Assembly (NCBI RefSeq): GCF_036388275.1
Contig: NZ_DASVSF010000113.1
Coordinates: forward strand, 248,001 to 312,000
DNA: 64,000 nt
Direction of reading: 5' to 3'
Source: Longimicrobium sp.
Lineage (GTDB): Bacteria > Gemmatimonadota > Gemmatimonadetes > Longimicrobiales > Longimicrobiaceae
Shown: positions 53,761 through 62,659 of the stretch, piece by piece
Position numbering within the stretch: the first letter of the stretch is position 1
How the letters are laid out: each line of letters opens with the position of its first letter
The notes under the pieces: model-generated
The model's input: the letters and a program-made list of their open reading frames with translations, nothing else
Databases searched by the model: none
What the model was told of the DNA's origin: nothing
Translations under genes and position numbers: made by a program

Positions 53761-53943
53761 TTGGAGGCGCTTATTCGCACCTTGGGAGTCGGATTGATTG
53801 CCATCGCGGCTATCGTGGCAAGCCTTACGGTCGTCAAGCAGCGCCAGGAAGAGGCGCGCGATGCCGAAGGAGAGAAGCGGCCGCAGCTTACCCCGGCCCA
53901 GCCTCGCCTGGATCTGGACCAGCTTCGCGCGGCGGGAATGTAA
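53761..53943 (+). CDS. Possible small single-helix membrane protein
   Basis: 60 aa starting with TTG: an N-terminal hydrophobic helix (TLGVGLIAIAAIVASLTVV) is followed by a charged tail (KQRQEEARDAEGEKRPQ). No usual ribosome binding site is visible and there is a choice of TTG starts, so the exact start is open. A hairpin 31 bases after the stop (53975-54010) supports transcription. No family recognised. Confidence 0.35.
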   Translation: MEALIRTLGVGLIAIAAIVASLTVVKQRQEEARDAEGEKRPQLTPAQPRLDLDQLRAAGM

Positions 53944-53974
53944 ATTTCCGCCCACGGCGAGAACCACCAGAACC

Positions 53975-54010
53975 GAGACGCGGATGTCCCTTTCGGGGCA
54001 TCCGCGTCTC
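53975..54010 (+). terminator. Hairpin after the small membrane-protein candidate
   Basis: A 12-bp perfect stem (53975-53986 with 53999-54010) that can extend inward. Downstream TCTGCG has no T-run. Confidence 0.5.
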
Positions 54011-54231
54011 TGCGTTCAGGTCCTCGATAGCAAGCCGTGGCGCGGCGCATGCACAGAGGCTCTCCCCCGCACCCAACGCCGCCCGTCGGGAAGCACCGTT
54101 CGATCGAGGGCGACAGGTGAGCAACAACAGGTTGCGTCCGGGTAGATTGAAGCCGTTGAATGAATGCAGCGTGGACCGACGCGGGGCAGATTCCCGGCCC
54201 GCGATTTCACGTGACAGACAGGAGACACCGC

Positions 54232-54942
54232 TTGAGCGAGTACGAGAGCCGCCCCGTGCCGCGGATGAAGGAGCGCGAGCCCCGGGGCAACGACTTTCGG
54301 TCGCTGATCCGCTCACGCGCCGTTCAGGCGATGCTGCTGGCCACCGCCGCCGTGCAGGTGGGTGTGGTGGCTACGGGCGGCCTTGACACGAAGGATGGCA
54401 GGGAGCGCCGCAGCCTGGTTCGTACCGCCATCAAGGAGGGAGTGGCCCTGAAGCTGCCCGCCGTGGTGGTCAAGACCCCGACTCCGCCCCTGCTCGCTGA
54501 CAACGACGGGCCCGTTACCGCCCAGTCCCTGGCCGCGGTGTACCGCCGCAAGGGCTTCACCATCTCCGACAAGCTGGCCCAAGAGATCTACGCGGCCGCG
54601 GTGAAGAACGACATCGACCCGCGCATCGCGTTCGGGCTGGTGAGGACGGAGAGCGAGTTCAAGGACTACGCGACCAGCCACGTCGGCGCCATCGGCCTCA
54701 CGCAGCTGATGATTCCCACGGCGCGGTGGTTCAAGAAGGGCGTCACCGAAGACCAGCTGCGCGACTCGGCTACCAACCTGGAGATCGGCTTCCGCTACCT
54801 GAAGGAGCTGATCGACCGCTACCACGGCGACGTGGAACTGGCGCTGACGGCCTACAACCGCGGCACGGGCACGGTAGACCGGGTGCTCAAGCGCGGCGGC
54901 GACCCCGACAACGGCTACGCCGGCAAGGTGCTGAACCGCTGA
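54232..54942 (+). CDS. Lytic transglycosylase (SLT family), membrane anchored
   Basis: 236 aa. A basic N-terminus and one membrane helix (VQAMLLATAAVQVGVVATGG, about residues 27-46) precede the SLT domain: AAVKNDIDPRIAFGLVRTESEFK with the catalytic Glu (ES motif), GAIGLTQLMIPTARWF, NLEIGFRYLKELIDRYHGDVELALTAYNRGTGTVDRVL. It cleaves peptidoglycan strands to 1,6-anhydro products. Start TTG at 54232, seven bases after AGGAG, is favoured over the ATG at 54160. Confidence 0.92.
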   Translation: MSEYESRPVPRMKEREPRGNDFRSLIRSRAVQAMLLATAAVQVGVVATGGLDTKDGRERRSLVRTAIKEGVALKLPAVVVKTPTPPLLADNDGPVTAQSLAAVYRRKGFTISDKLAQEIYAAAVKNDIDPRIAFGLVRTESEFKDYATSHVGAIGLTQLMIPTARWFKKGVTEDQLRDSATNLEIGFRYLKELIDRYHGDVELALTAYNRGTGTVDRVLKRGGDPDNGYAGKVLNR

Positions 54943-54964
54943 TCTCGGTGGGTGGCGGATGAGG

Positions 54965-54998
54965 AGAGGGGCCGCGTCCGTGTGGACGCGGCCCCTCT
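54965..54998. terminator. Bidirectional terminator between the SLT and ferredoxin genes
   Basis: A 15-bp perfect stem (54965-54979 with 54984-54998), then TTTCG on the plus strand. Serves two convergent genes. Confidence 0.75.
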
Positions 54999-55027
54999 TT
55001 CGTACGTTCCGCGGAACCCTCCGGAGG

Positions 55028-55264
<237 letters not shown>

Positions 55265-55332
55265 ATCGTTCTCCAGCGAGGGGTCAGGGATTTTCGTCTG
55301 GCCGGCGGCCCGCCCAAGGGCCGGAAGGCGGT

Positions 55333-55361
55333 ATCATAACCAGCGCCCGCCCGGTTGTCCA
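55333..55361 (-). promoter_or_regulatory. Sigma-70-like promoter of the ferredoxin gene
   Basis: On the minus strand: TGGACA (55356-55361), 17-bp spacer, TATGAT (55333-55338). It ends about 69 bases before the start codon. Two overlapping palindromes, CGAACGTTCG (55373-55382) and CGTTCGAACG (55377-55386), lie just upstream and may be an operator. Confidence 0.65.
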
Positions 55362-55391
55362 CGCCTGTCGAGCGAACGTTCGAACGACCCA

Positions 55392-56240
55392 CTATGCGAG
55401 GTGTGTGCCGAACCAGTCCAGCGTGGCGTCGGCGGCGGTTCGCAGCTCGGGGGTGGCGCCCGGGTACGGGTGGCTGCTGCCGAAGGTGTGGTCGCCGCCC
55501 TCGATTACCAGCAGCTCGGCGGCCTCGCCCGCCGCGTCGAAGAGGGCCTGCCCCTCGTCAACCGGCACCGTCGCGTCGGCGTCGCCGTGCACGATCATCC
55601 AGGGCGCGGACACGCGGGCCGCCGCGGCCCCGATGTCCAGCCGCTCGCGGTTGTCCTCGTAGTCGCGCCAGTACTCGGGGCCGACCGGCATCATCTGCTT
55701 CGTCCGCGTGTTCTCGACGTGCACGGTGCCCCCCGAGCGCCACGTGGCGAGGTGCTCGTCGCTCCAGCGCGAGGCCACGTCGGCGATGGCGGCCCAGGTG
55801 ACCAGGGCGTCCACGCGGGAGTTTTCCGCAGCGGCCAGGATGGCCTCGCCCCCGCCGCGCGAGTGGCCGAACAGCCCGATCCTGCGCGGCTTGCGCGGAA
55901 CGAGGACGCCGCTGCACACGGCGTCCAGCACCTGGCGGATTTCGTTGACGTTGCGCGAGTGCGTCTGCTCGGCGAACAGGTGCAGCGCGGAGAAGTCGAC
56001 GCCGTCCGGCCCCACACCGTTCCGCGTGAAGTCGAACGTCACCGCCGCAAAGCCGTGGGCCGCCACGGCGCGGGCCAGGTTGGGAAAGAAGTTCGCCGCG
56101 CGGAAGCCCTTGAAGCCATGGCAGATGACGACCGCGGCGGTGGGCCGGTGCCCCGCCCGCACGCGCACGTCGCCGCGGATGGGCGGCCCGCCGTCGGACG
56201 AGCGGATTTCGAATCGGGTGAGCGTCAGTGCGTTGGGCAT
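55392..56240 (-). CDS. Alpha/beta hydrolase
   Basis: 282 aa. Fold motifs: AAVVICHGFKGFRAANFFPNL, nucleophile elbow GLFGHSRGGGEA (Ser near 127), acid in IVHGDADATVPVDEG, His in GGDHTFGSSHPY. Similar to dienelactone hydrolase or bacterial peptidase-like hydrolases. ATG at 56240 is the chosen start; the upstream frame runs into a repeat island. Confidence 0.92.
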   Translation of the reverse strand: MPNALTLTRFEIRSSDGGPPIRGDVRVRAGHRPTAAVVICHGFKGFRAANFFPNLARAVAAHGFAAVTFDFTRNGVGPDGVDFSALHLFAEQTHSRNVNEIRQVLDAVCSGVLVPRKPRRIGLFGHSRGGGEAILAAAENSRVDALVTWAAIADVASRWSDEHLATWRSGGTVHVENTRTKQMMPVGPEYWRDYEDNRERLDIGAAAARVSAPWMIVHGDADATVPVDEGQALFDAAGEAAELLVIEGGDHTFGSSHPYPGATPELRTAADATLDWFGTHLA

Positions 56241-56973
56241 GGATGCGTACGTTGAAGTCGTGGCGGTGCGGCGAGGGGTGGCGCGTGCCCCGGGCGCCCC
56301 CCATCCCCAGCCCTTCCCCCGCAAACTGCGCGGGGGAAGGGAGCCAGCCCGGTGCGCTTCGAATGGCCCGGCGCAATCTGTCATCCTGAGGCCCAGGCGC
56401 ACCGCACTTGCCCGCACATCACTCGCCGCGGGCCGAAGGATCTTGCCTGCGCCACCTCTAAGCTTGGGCGCGGCAGCGTCACGGATGCGTGGGCCTCGGC
56501 CGTTTCGCGGCTGGCGGATCGATGGGGCGTTTCGACGGGCTGCGGCGCATGCCCCGGCAGGCCCCTCCCCCGGCCCCTCCCCGCATGCTGCGCATGCGGA
56601 GAGGGGAGAATTCGATTGCGCTTCGGCCGGCCCCACGCACTCGACTGCGCATGCAGTCCGCGAAGGCGGACTTTGGGCCGCCGTTGCCGCGACTTCAGTC
56701 GCCCCAGCAGGGCCGAGGCCTCGGCTGTCGTGCCCGCTGCCGCGCCAATGGTTGTTTCGTGTCCGCAGCTAGATCCTTCGGCGCGCGCGGTCCGACGAAC
56801 GGGCAGGCACGGTGCGCCTGTGCCTTCAGGATGACAGCCCGCGCTTCGGTCGGCCGCGTGCACTCGACTACGCATGCAGTCCGCGAAGGCGGACTTTGTG
56901 CCGTTGTAGCCGCGACTTCAGTCGCCCCAGCAGGGCCAGGGCCTCTCTGCGTCTTTCGGCGATGCGGGGCCCC
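56241..56973. repeat. Intergenic island with composite B-A-B-C repeat plus inverted A and second C
   Basis: Order: hairpin B (about 56285-56345), module A at 56379-56450, GGGCGCGGCAGCGTCACGGATGCGTGGGCC spacer, hairpin B (about 56560-56635, ending GAGAATTCGATTGCGC), module C (56651-56725), module A in reverse (56769-56837) and a second module C (56874-56945). The first 440 bp copy the island at 51.46-51.90 kb. No gene is seen. Confidence 0.75.
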
Positions 56974-57900
56974 TCACACCATCGGGCAGCCCTTGCACGG
57001 CACCGCCTTCGGGCACCCCTCGCACGGAAGCTCGGCGGCGGGCAGCTCGCCGACGCGCTCCTTTTCCTCCGCAAGCCGCAGCGCCAGGTACCGCATCCGC
57101 CGCACGTTCGTGGGGTCGCCGAACTCGCCCTCGCGCGCCAGGTGGCTCTGCCCCGTCGCCGCCGCGGCCACCACCGACCTCACCTGCTCGATCTCTTCCG
57201 CTGCCAGCCGCCCCAGCCCGGGCAGCTCCAGCCGCGGCGCGCGCTCCTGCACCAGCACCTGCCGGGCAAAGGAGATGAACATTGAGCACGCCTCGGGACA
57301 CGGCACCCGCTCACCCTCGGCCTCCCCTTCCGGCGGCAGCGCGAGCGGCGTCTCCTCGTCCACGTCCCACGCCACGCGCCGCAGGCACACCTCGTCGCCG
57401 CAGCAGGCGCGCACCGTGTTCCGCACCACCGCGGGAGGAAGCAGCTTCACCGCGCCGTACATGCCGGTCTGCCGCGCCGCCACCTCGCTCCAGTGCGTCA
57501 CCCGCAGCGTGGATTGGCGCCCCGCGTGCCAGTGCAGCGCGCACGCCGGGTACAGGTAGTCCAGCGCCGTCCACAGCGCCCGCGCATCCAGATCCACCAG
57601 CACCCAGCCCTGCCGCAGGTTGGGCGACGTCTTCAGCGGGCGGTGGTCGCCGGAGTTGGTCGTCTGGCCGAGCTCGATGGCGGCGTACGGGTCGTCCGTC
57701 ACCGTTTCCAGCGACTCCAGCGAGCGCCGCACATCGCGGACGTGGCGGATCTCGTATCGTCCCTCGCCCATGTGAAGGAGGCGCACCTGCAGGAACACGC
57801 GCCCCGCCGGCTCCTCGTTCACCCACGCCACCAGCGCCTCGCGCGCGGCGGCCATCCCGCCCGGCGCGTGCGACCCGCGCACCTCCGGCGCGTCAGACAC
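56974..57900 (-). CDS. DR2241-like iron-sulfur/stabilising-domain protein
   Basis: 308 aa. The C-terminus has a Cys cluster (LPCEGCPKAVPCKGCPMV), and Cys are also in RACCGDEVCLRRVAWDVD and VPCPEACSMF. This matches the stabilising plus 4Fe-4S part of Deinococcus DR2241, where it is fused behind two CbiX domains. Here it is a separate gene that overlaps the CbiX gene by 8 bases. It may load or assist metal or iron-sulfur chemistry on the chelatase; not proven. Confidence 0.72.
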   Translation of the reverse strand: MSDAPEVRGSHAPGGMAAAREALVAWVNEEPAGRVFLQVRLLHMGEGRYEIRHVRDVRRSLESLETVTDDPYAAIELGQTTNSGDHRPLKTSPNLRQGWVLVDLDARALWTALDYLYPACALHWHAGRQSTLRVTHWSEVAARQTGMYGAVKLLPPAVVRNTVRACCGDEVCLRRVAWDVDEETPLALPPEGEAEGERVPCPEACSMFISFARQVLVQERAPRLELPGLGRLAAEEIEQVRSVVAAAATGQSHLAREGEFGDPTNVRRMRYLALRLAEEKERVGELPAAELPCEGCPKAVPCKGCPMV

Positions 57901-58699
57901 CCGCGGCCTCGCTTACGCGAACGCCGTCCGGCACCTGCGCCCCCGCCTCGCGTGCACGCTGCAGCACGATCTCGGCGATCTCCGGGAAGGTGCCGACCGG
58001 CGCGGCGTAGAAGATCACCTTGCCGTCCTTTTCCGTCACCGTGGTCACCGCCGGGCGGTTGATCCCCAGGTCGTCGGGAATCGTTTCCTGAGTGTGCCAG
58101 CCCTCGGCGACGAAGAAGGGCACGAGCACCACCGTGTCTTCCTCCATCCCGTCCAGCACGTCACCCACTTCGGGCTCCTGGTCCAGGAAGCCCGTCTTCA
58201 CATGGCCGAACACCCCCGCCTCGCCGGCCTGGCGGCTGACGCGGTAGATGACCTCCGACGAGTTGCTGTTCCGCTCCGTGCCGTGGCCGATGATGATCAG
58301 CCCCGCCCGGCGCGCCCGCTCCGCATCGAGCCCCGCGGTTTCCTCCGCGCGGCGCAGGATCATTTCCGCCATGGACGGGTGGGTTCCCACCGGGCCGGTG
58401 TAGTGGATGGTCTTCCCCAGCTTGCGGGTGACGGACGGGGCCGGGCCGGAAAGCCCCAACTCGCGGGGAATCACCTCTTCGGTGAAGTAGCCCTCGGAGA
58501 TGAAGAGGGGAACCACGTACACCTCGTCGGCCTCCACAAGGTCGAACACCTCGCGCATGGAGGGCTCTTCCTTCCAGAAGCACTCGCGCACCTCGTCGAA
58601 CACGCCCGTGCGGCGGATGGCCGCGGCGTGGGCGTAGACGGGCGCGCTGCTCTCGGCGTTCAGGTGCGAGCCGTGGCCGATGATGATCAAAGCCTGCAA
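57893..58699 (-). CDS. Double-domain CbiX-type sirohydrochlorin chelatase
   Basis: 268 aa in two similar halves: LIIIGHGSHLNAESSAPVYAHA with VVPLFISEGYFTEEVIPREL in the first; LIIIGHGTERNSNSSEVIYRV with LVPFFVAEGWHTQETIPDDL in the second. These His (GHG) and Glu residues form the metal-insertion site of class II chelatases. Acts in cobalamin or sirohaem synthesis. TTG start at 58699, with AAGGAG seven bases upstream, is preferred. It overlaps the DR2241-like gene. Confidence 0.9.
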   Translation of the reverse strand: MQALIIIGHGSHLNAESSAPVYAHAAAIRRTGVFDEVRECFWKEEPSMREVFDLVEADEVYVVPLFISEGYFTEEVIPRELGLSGPAPSVTRKLGKTIHYTGPVGTHPSMAEMILRRAEETAGLDAERARRAGLIIIGHGTERNSNSSEVIYRVSRQAGEAGVFGHVKTGFLDQEPEVGDVLDGMEEDTVVLVPFFVAEGWHTQETIPDDLGINRPAVTTVTEKDGKVIFYAAPVGTFPEIAEIVLQRAREAGAQVPDGVRVSEAAGV

Positions 58700-58914
58700 C
58701 GTGTTGCTCCTTCGACAGTCGTTGTGCAACGGGCGAAGATGCAGGCCCGGCGGGGCGCGGGCAAGGGAGTGGGAGGATCGGTACCGCGCCCGCGCCGGAA
58801 TCATCGATACCAGACCCGGTACAAGGATGAGACATTACTCAGAGATAGCCGACGGGAGGGTAGCCGCAAGGCTCGGGATGTTGCGATCCCCCGACTGGTC
58901 CGCTGCCCTGTCGC

Positions 58915-61206
58915 TTACGTGGGGCGCCGCGCGGCCGGACCGCTGGCGCTCTCTCGCAAGGCTGTTTCGAAGAGTTGCGCATCCGTAGCCAGGCGATCCG
59001 CGCGATCCAGGCCATTGATGATCCTTCGTGCATTTCTGTAGTCCGTGATCGAATCGGTCAAGTAGTTCTCCAACCGTTTGCCGGTATAGAATCCACCGCG
59101 CATGGAATAGGACAGCGCCGCGTACGCGATCCCAGGTTCAAGTGCGCGTTCGGGGTGCAGTAGTAACTCGTCTCCCAAGCCAATTGCACGGCCCACGTTC
59201 CGGTAATTATCTGCCCACGTGAGTTGTACGTAGCCGCGACCGTAATATGTGTTCGTGTATGTGTTGCCGAGTGAGTCCCTGACCGTCACCGGCTGACCGT
59301 AGGATTGCCCGGTGCCCCTATCGTACTCCTCCACCGGGCGGAAGGTGTCGCCGCTCTCGTACTTGATCGTAGCCAGGACATATGCTGCCCATCGTACGTC
59401 CTTCATGCACGCGTCGCGATTGATCGCGTCAATCAGCGTGTTGAGGATGAAGGACTGGGTTGCGTCGAGTCTCACATCCGCGAGCCGCTGGTACGATCTC
59501 AGAAATTGGGAGCCGTTGAGCGAGCCCATCGCATAGCCGTCACTCGGCGGCGGACACGACACTAGTCTGCTGGGGGCGGGGCTCACCGCGCTATCGAGCG
59601 TCGTCTGGCTCCTAGTGGCCACATCAGGCTGGTTCACCTTGTCGGGCTGGCCGATGAGCCACGCACCGGCGGCGAAGGCAACGAACGCCGCCGGCGCGGC
59701 GAACGCGGCGAGCCGCCGCCGTGCGTAGGCACGGGCCGAGGCCTGATAGAATTTTTTCTCGAGCGCGATGAGATCTGCGTCGCGGCGGCGATAGAATTCG
59801 TGCAGTCGGTCCAGATCCGGCGGCCGCCAGAGCAGGTTCGGGTGCCAGCCGTTCTCCTTCCAGTGGCGTGAGGCAGCGGCCAACTGGTCGTGAAAACGCA
59901 AATCGTGGCGGTCGGCCATGATCCACCCGGCGAGCTCCGTCCAGTGCTCCAGCAGCGCTTCGTGTGTGATCTCGACGGTGTCGCCGCCGTTCGCGTCGGC
60001 GGAGAAGGTGATGACGCGCGCGACCGGATCCGCGAAGTGCATCAGCACCACTTTGACGTGCTCCTCGTTTTCGCTGTGGCCGACCAGCTCACGCAAGGGC
60101 AGGCGGCGCCTGGTAGCTGGCGCGTCCTCGTCGCGCGGAACGTTCGCCAAACGCAGGAACGCGCGTCGCGCAACCGCCTTGTCCTCCACGCTGGGGAGTG
60201 CCGCGTACAGTTCGCTCGCCGTCTGCGCCAGCGCCCCGCCAATTCCGCCCAACCGCTGCAGCGTCGCTGCGGGTTCCTCCCCGTTCGCCAGCCCCTCCCA
60301 GATGCGGGTAAGGGCGAACTGCAGCAGCGGCAGCATGCCCTCGCGCTGCCGCGCGGACTCCACCAGCAACTCGACCGTCGCGGCGTCGATCTCCCTTCCC
60401 TCACGATGCGCCGGACCGGTGATAGCGCTCCGCAAGTCGTCACGGCTCATCACCGGCACCAGCACGCTCTGATCAGCGATCAGCCGGCTCAGTTCGTCGG
60501 ATACGCTGGTCTCCTCCACGAAGTCCGTGCGAAGGGTAATGATGACCGACGCCGACCCTTGCGGCTCCGCAGCGGCGCGCAACAGCAGTTCCACAAACTG
60601 CGTGCGCTCGCCCTCGTCTCGACAGAGCGTGTATAGCTCCTCGAACTGGTCGACGAGCAGCACCAAGTGGTCTCTGCTCGTGGGCGCAGGGCGCGCCGGA
60701 GCAGAAGCGTACTCGGACGGGGTGGAAAGCGCGCCAAGGTGCGCGAGCTCAGCTTCCAGCGCCGCGACTGGAGCCCCTTCCCGTTCGCTGCCGGTGCGGG
60801 CGAGCGCGGCGGCCAGGCTCTCCAGGGGCCGCGCTCCGGGCGTGAAGACCACCACGTGCGCATTCGCCTGCGGCATGACTGGCTGCCCGGCTAGCGCGGG
60901 GATCAACCCTGCGCGGGCCACGGACGATTTTCCGGAGCCGGAGGGACCCAGGATGGCCAGAAACCGCGTCTGCGGAGCCTCCGTGCCTTGGCGGTGAAGG
61001 GCGGCAAACCGGACCCACAAGCGCCGGACCAGGCTCTCGCGACCGAAGAAGTCGCCTGCGTCGGTCTCACGAAATGCCGCCAGCCCCTTGTACGGGTTGC
61101 GGGACGACGACCCACTTCCGGAAGCCAGTTGTGCGCCGGGGGCTGCCTCCACCACAATAACCGTGGCGTTGCCGTGCACCACGAACTTGCCCCGGGACTG
61201 GTCCAC
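58915..61206 (-). CDS. STAND ATPase fused through one membrane helix to a GH19/lysozyme-like hydrolase
   Basis: 763 aa, GTG start. Residues 1-36 are a short lead (GKFVVHGNATVIVVE). From 37, NPYKGLAAFRETDAGDFFGRE begins the nSTAND1-type NTPase: Walker A GPSGSGKS (87-94), Walker B LVLLVDQFEE (181-190), HFADPVARVITF and THEALLEHW winged-helix region (to about 480). A basic stretch (ARAYARRR) precedes a membrane helix (about 499-518). The C-terminal domain (570-750) holds KYESGD (Glu617), YYGRGYVQLTWADNYRNVG, typical of GH19 chitinase/endolysin folds. Positive-inside topology puts the hydrolase in the periplasm. It is likely a defence effector, but untested. Confidence 0.85.
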   Translation of the reverse strand: MDQSRGKFVVHGNATVIVVEAAPGAQLASGSGSSSRNPYKGLAAFRETDAGDFFGRESLVRRLWVRFAALHRQGTEAPQTRFLAILGPSGSGKSSVARAGLIPALAGQPVMPQANAHVVVFTPGARPLESLAAALARTGSEREGAPVAALEAELAHLGALSTPSEYASAPARPAPTSRDHLVLLVDQFEELYTLCRDEGERTQFVELLLRAAAEPQGSASVIITLRTDFVEETSVSDELSRLIADQSVLVPVMSRDDLRSAITGPAHREGREIDAATVELLVESARQREGMLPLLQFALTRIWEGLANGEEPAATLQRLGGIGGALAQTASELYAALPSVEDKAVARRAFLRLANVPRDEDAPATRRRLPLRELVGHSENEEHVKVVLMHFADPVARVITFSADANGGDTVEITHEALLEHWTELAGWIMADRHDLRFHDQLAAASRHWKENGWHPNLLWRPPDLDRLHEFYRRRDADLIALEKKFYQASARAYARRRLAAFAAPAAFVAFAAGAWLIGQPDKVNQPDVATRSQTTLDSAVSPAPSRLVSCPPPSDGYAMGSLNGSQFLRSYQRLADVRLDATQSFILNTLIDAINRDACMKDVRWAAYVLATIKYESGDTFRPVEEYDRGTGQSYGQPVTVRDSLGNTYTNTYYGRGYVQLTWADNYRNVGRAIGLGDELLLHPERALEPGIAYAALSYSMRGGFYTGKRLENYLTDSITDYRNARRIINGLDRADRLATDAQLFETALRESASGPAARRPT

Positions 61207-61289
61207 GTGGATGGATTCCGCCTGGACTTCCTGAAAGTGAACCGAAGCCGCGCTGTCCGTAAGCGCAGTAGGCGAGTGCGGCGCCGCGC

Positions 61290-61754
61290 CTACTGCTCCG
61301 GAGGGTTTTCTGCACCCCCGCCCGTTCCACTCACGATCCCGCCGATCTGGATGTCGCCGCTTAGCCGGGTCTTGCGCACCACCGCCCCCTCGCGGAAGCC
61401 CTCCACCCCCTGAATGCGGAGGTTGTTGCCTTCCACGTCTTCCACGACGACCCCGACGCTGCGCAGGGCGGCTGTGTCGCGCTGGCGCAGCAGGACCAGG
61501 ATCTCGCGCGCCATCTGCAGGACCTCTTGATCCGCTTCCGCACCCGCCTGCCGCAGTTCTCCCTCGATTCGGGCGCGCGCACCCTCCGAGTCGGGTGCCT
61601 CTTCGACGGCTGCGAGGGGAGCCGAGCCGAATCGCCTCCGCAGGAGGTCCCGGAAGGCGGCGTAGGCCTCCTTAACGGCCTGTTCCGCGGTAGGCTTGAG
61701 GGCTGCGGCCGCGCCCGCTGCGAGCGCCGCGACGATTGTGCTGACTGGTTCCAT
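61290..61754 (-). CDS. Small companion of the STAND protein
   Basis: 154 aa. An N-terminal helical part (STIVAALAAGAAAALKPTAEQAVKEAYAAFRDLLRRRFG) and an acidic helix (EGARARIEGELRQAGAEADQEVLQMAREILVLLRQRD) lead to a beta-rich tail (VGVVVEDVEGNNLRIQGVEGF, TRLSGDIQIGG). Similar small proteins are found next to NACHT or STAND genes in other bacteria. It lies 83 bases upstream of the STAND gene on the same strand. It may be a sensor or signalling adaptor. Confidence 0.65.
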   Translation of the reverse strand: MEPVSTIVAALAAGAAAALKPTAEQAVKEAYAAFRDLLRRRFGSAPLAAVEEAPDSEGARARIEGELRQAGAEADQEVLQMAREILVLLRQRDTAALRSVGVVVEDVEGNNLRIQGVEGFREGAVVRKTRLSGDIQIGGIVSGTGGGAENPPEQ

Positions 61755-61990
61755 GCGGGGTGATCCCGAGGGGAGAGACGATTACGGCGGGCAGAAGCGG
61801 GAGCATGCATCCACCGCCGGTTGCCCGACGCGGTACCGGATTGTAATCGACGATGGCCGTGTACGCCACCTGTTTGCGCGGCCGTTGCCACCGGGAGATG
61901 AAGTTGATGATAGAGGTTTCCGCACGCCGGCCGTTCATCGGTGCCAGGGCGGGTATCCGGTAGGCCGGACCCCATGCGGGCCACCGCCGG

Positions 61991-62619
61991 TTAGCGATTC
62001 CCCTTCTCCGGCGGCAGGCTGAAGACGGGAAGGCGAAGGCCACGGTGGATGGCGAGGAAGCGCAGCAGGGCGATGGCCGCATTCCGGTGAGCGCCGCGGG
62101 CGCGCGCGGCGCACCGATGGCCTCCAGGACCAGGTACAATCCGATGCCCGCCATGGCCGCGGTGACGTACAGGTCCATCTCGGGGCGCAGAATCAGCGGG
62201 ATCTCGTTGGTGAGCACGTCGCGCACCATGCCGCCGGCGGATCCCGTAACGGCGCCCATCATCACGACGAGCGGCGCGGAAAGCCCCGCATCCTGCGCCA
62301 CCTGCGCGCCCGCGATGGCAAACAGTGCCAGCCCCAGCGCGTCGGCGATCAGCAGCGTGTTGTGCGGCGGGCGAAAGCGCCGCGTCCACGCCACGGTGGC
62401 GAGCGCGGCCACGGTGATGACGACGATATAGGCCGGATCGGAGATCCAGAAGATGGGGTGCCGGTCCAGCAGCAGGTCGCGAACGGTGCCGCCGCCCACC
62501 GCGGTGACCACCGCGATCACCACCACGCCCAGCAGGTCCAGGCTCTTGCGCCCCGCCGCCAGCGCGCCGCTGATGGCGAACACGAACACGCCGAGCAGGT
62601 CCAGGAAGTACGGGATCAC
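61991..62619 (-). pseudogene. TRIC-type (UPF0126) cation channel, frameshifted near the C-terminus
   Basis: The first 180 residues match the family: FLDLLGVFVFAISGALAAG, AVVTAVGGGTVRDLLLDRHPIFWI, MMGAVTGSAGGMVRDVLTNEIPLIL, LYVTAAMAGIGLYLVLEA. After ALTGM the frame departs, but the next frame reads AAIALLRFLAIHRGLRLPVFSLPPEKGNR and stops at 61991, as expected for the end of the protein. One missing base near 62078-62081 explains it. It may be real, or a sequencing error. It follows the DMT gene after 40 bases. Confidence 0.8.
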
Positions 62620-62659
62620 GGTTCCGCCGGTCGGGAGAGGGAAAGACGGATGCGCCGCG

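Larger units (their letters stand above)
53383..54231. other. Intergenic region with a terminator and a possible small membrane-protein gene
   Basis: The start carries the terminator of the class V gene (53448-53483). From 53761 a small frame may encode a membrane protein (listed separately), followed by a hairpin at 53975-54010. The remaining DNA, including 53490-53750 and 54011-54220, shows no clear gene. Confidence 0.4.
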
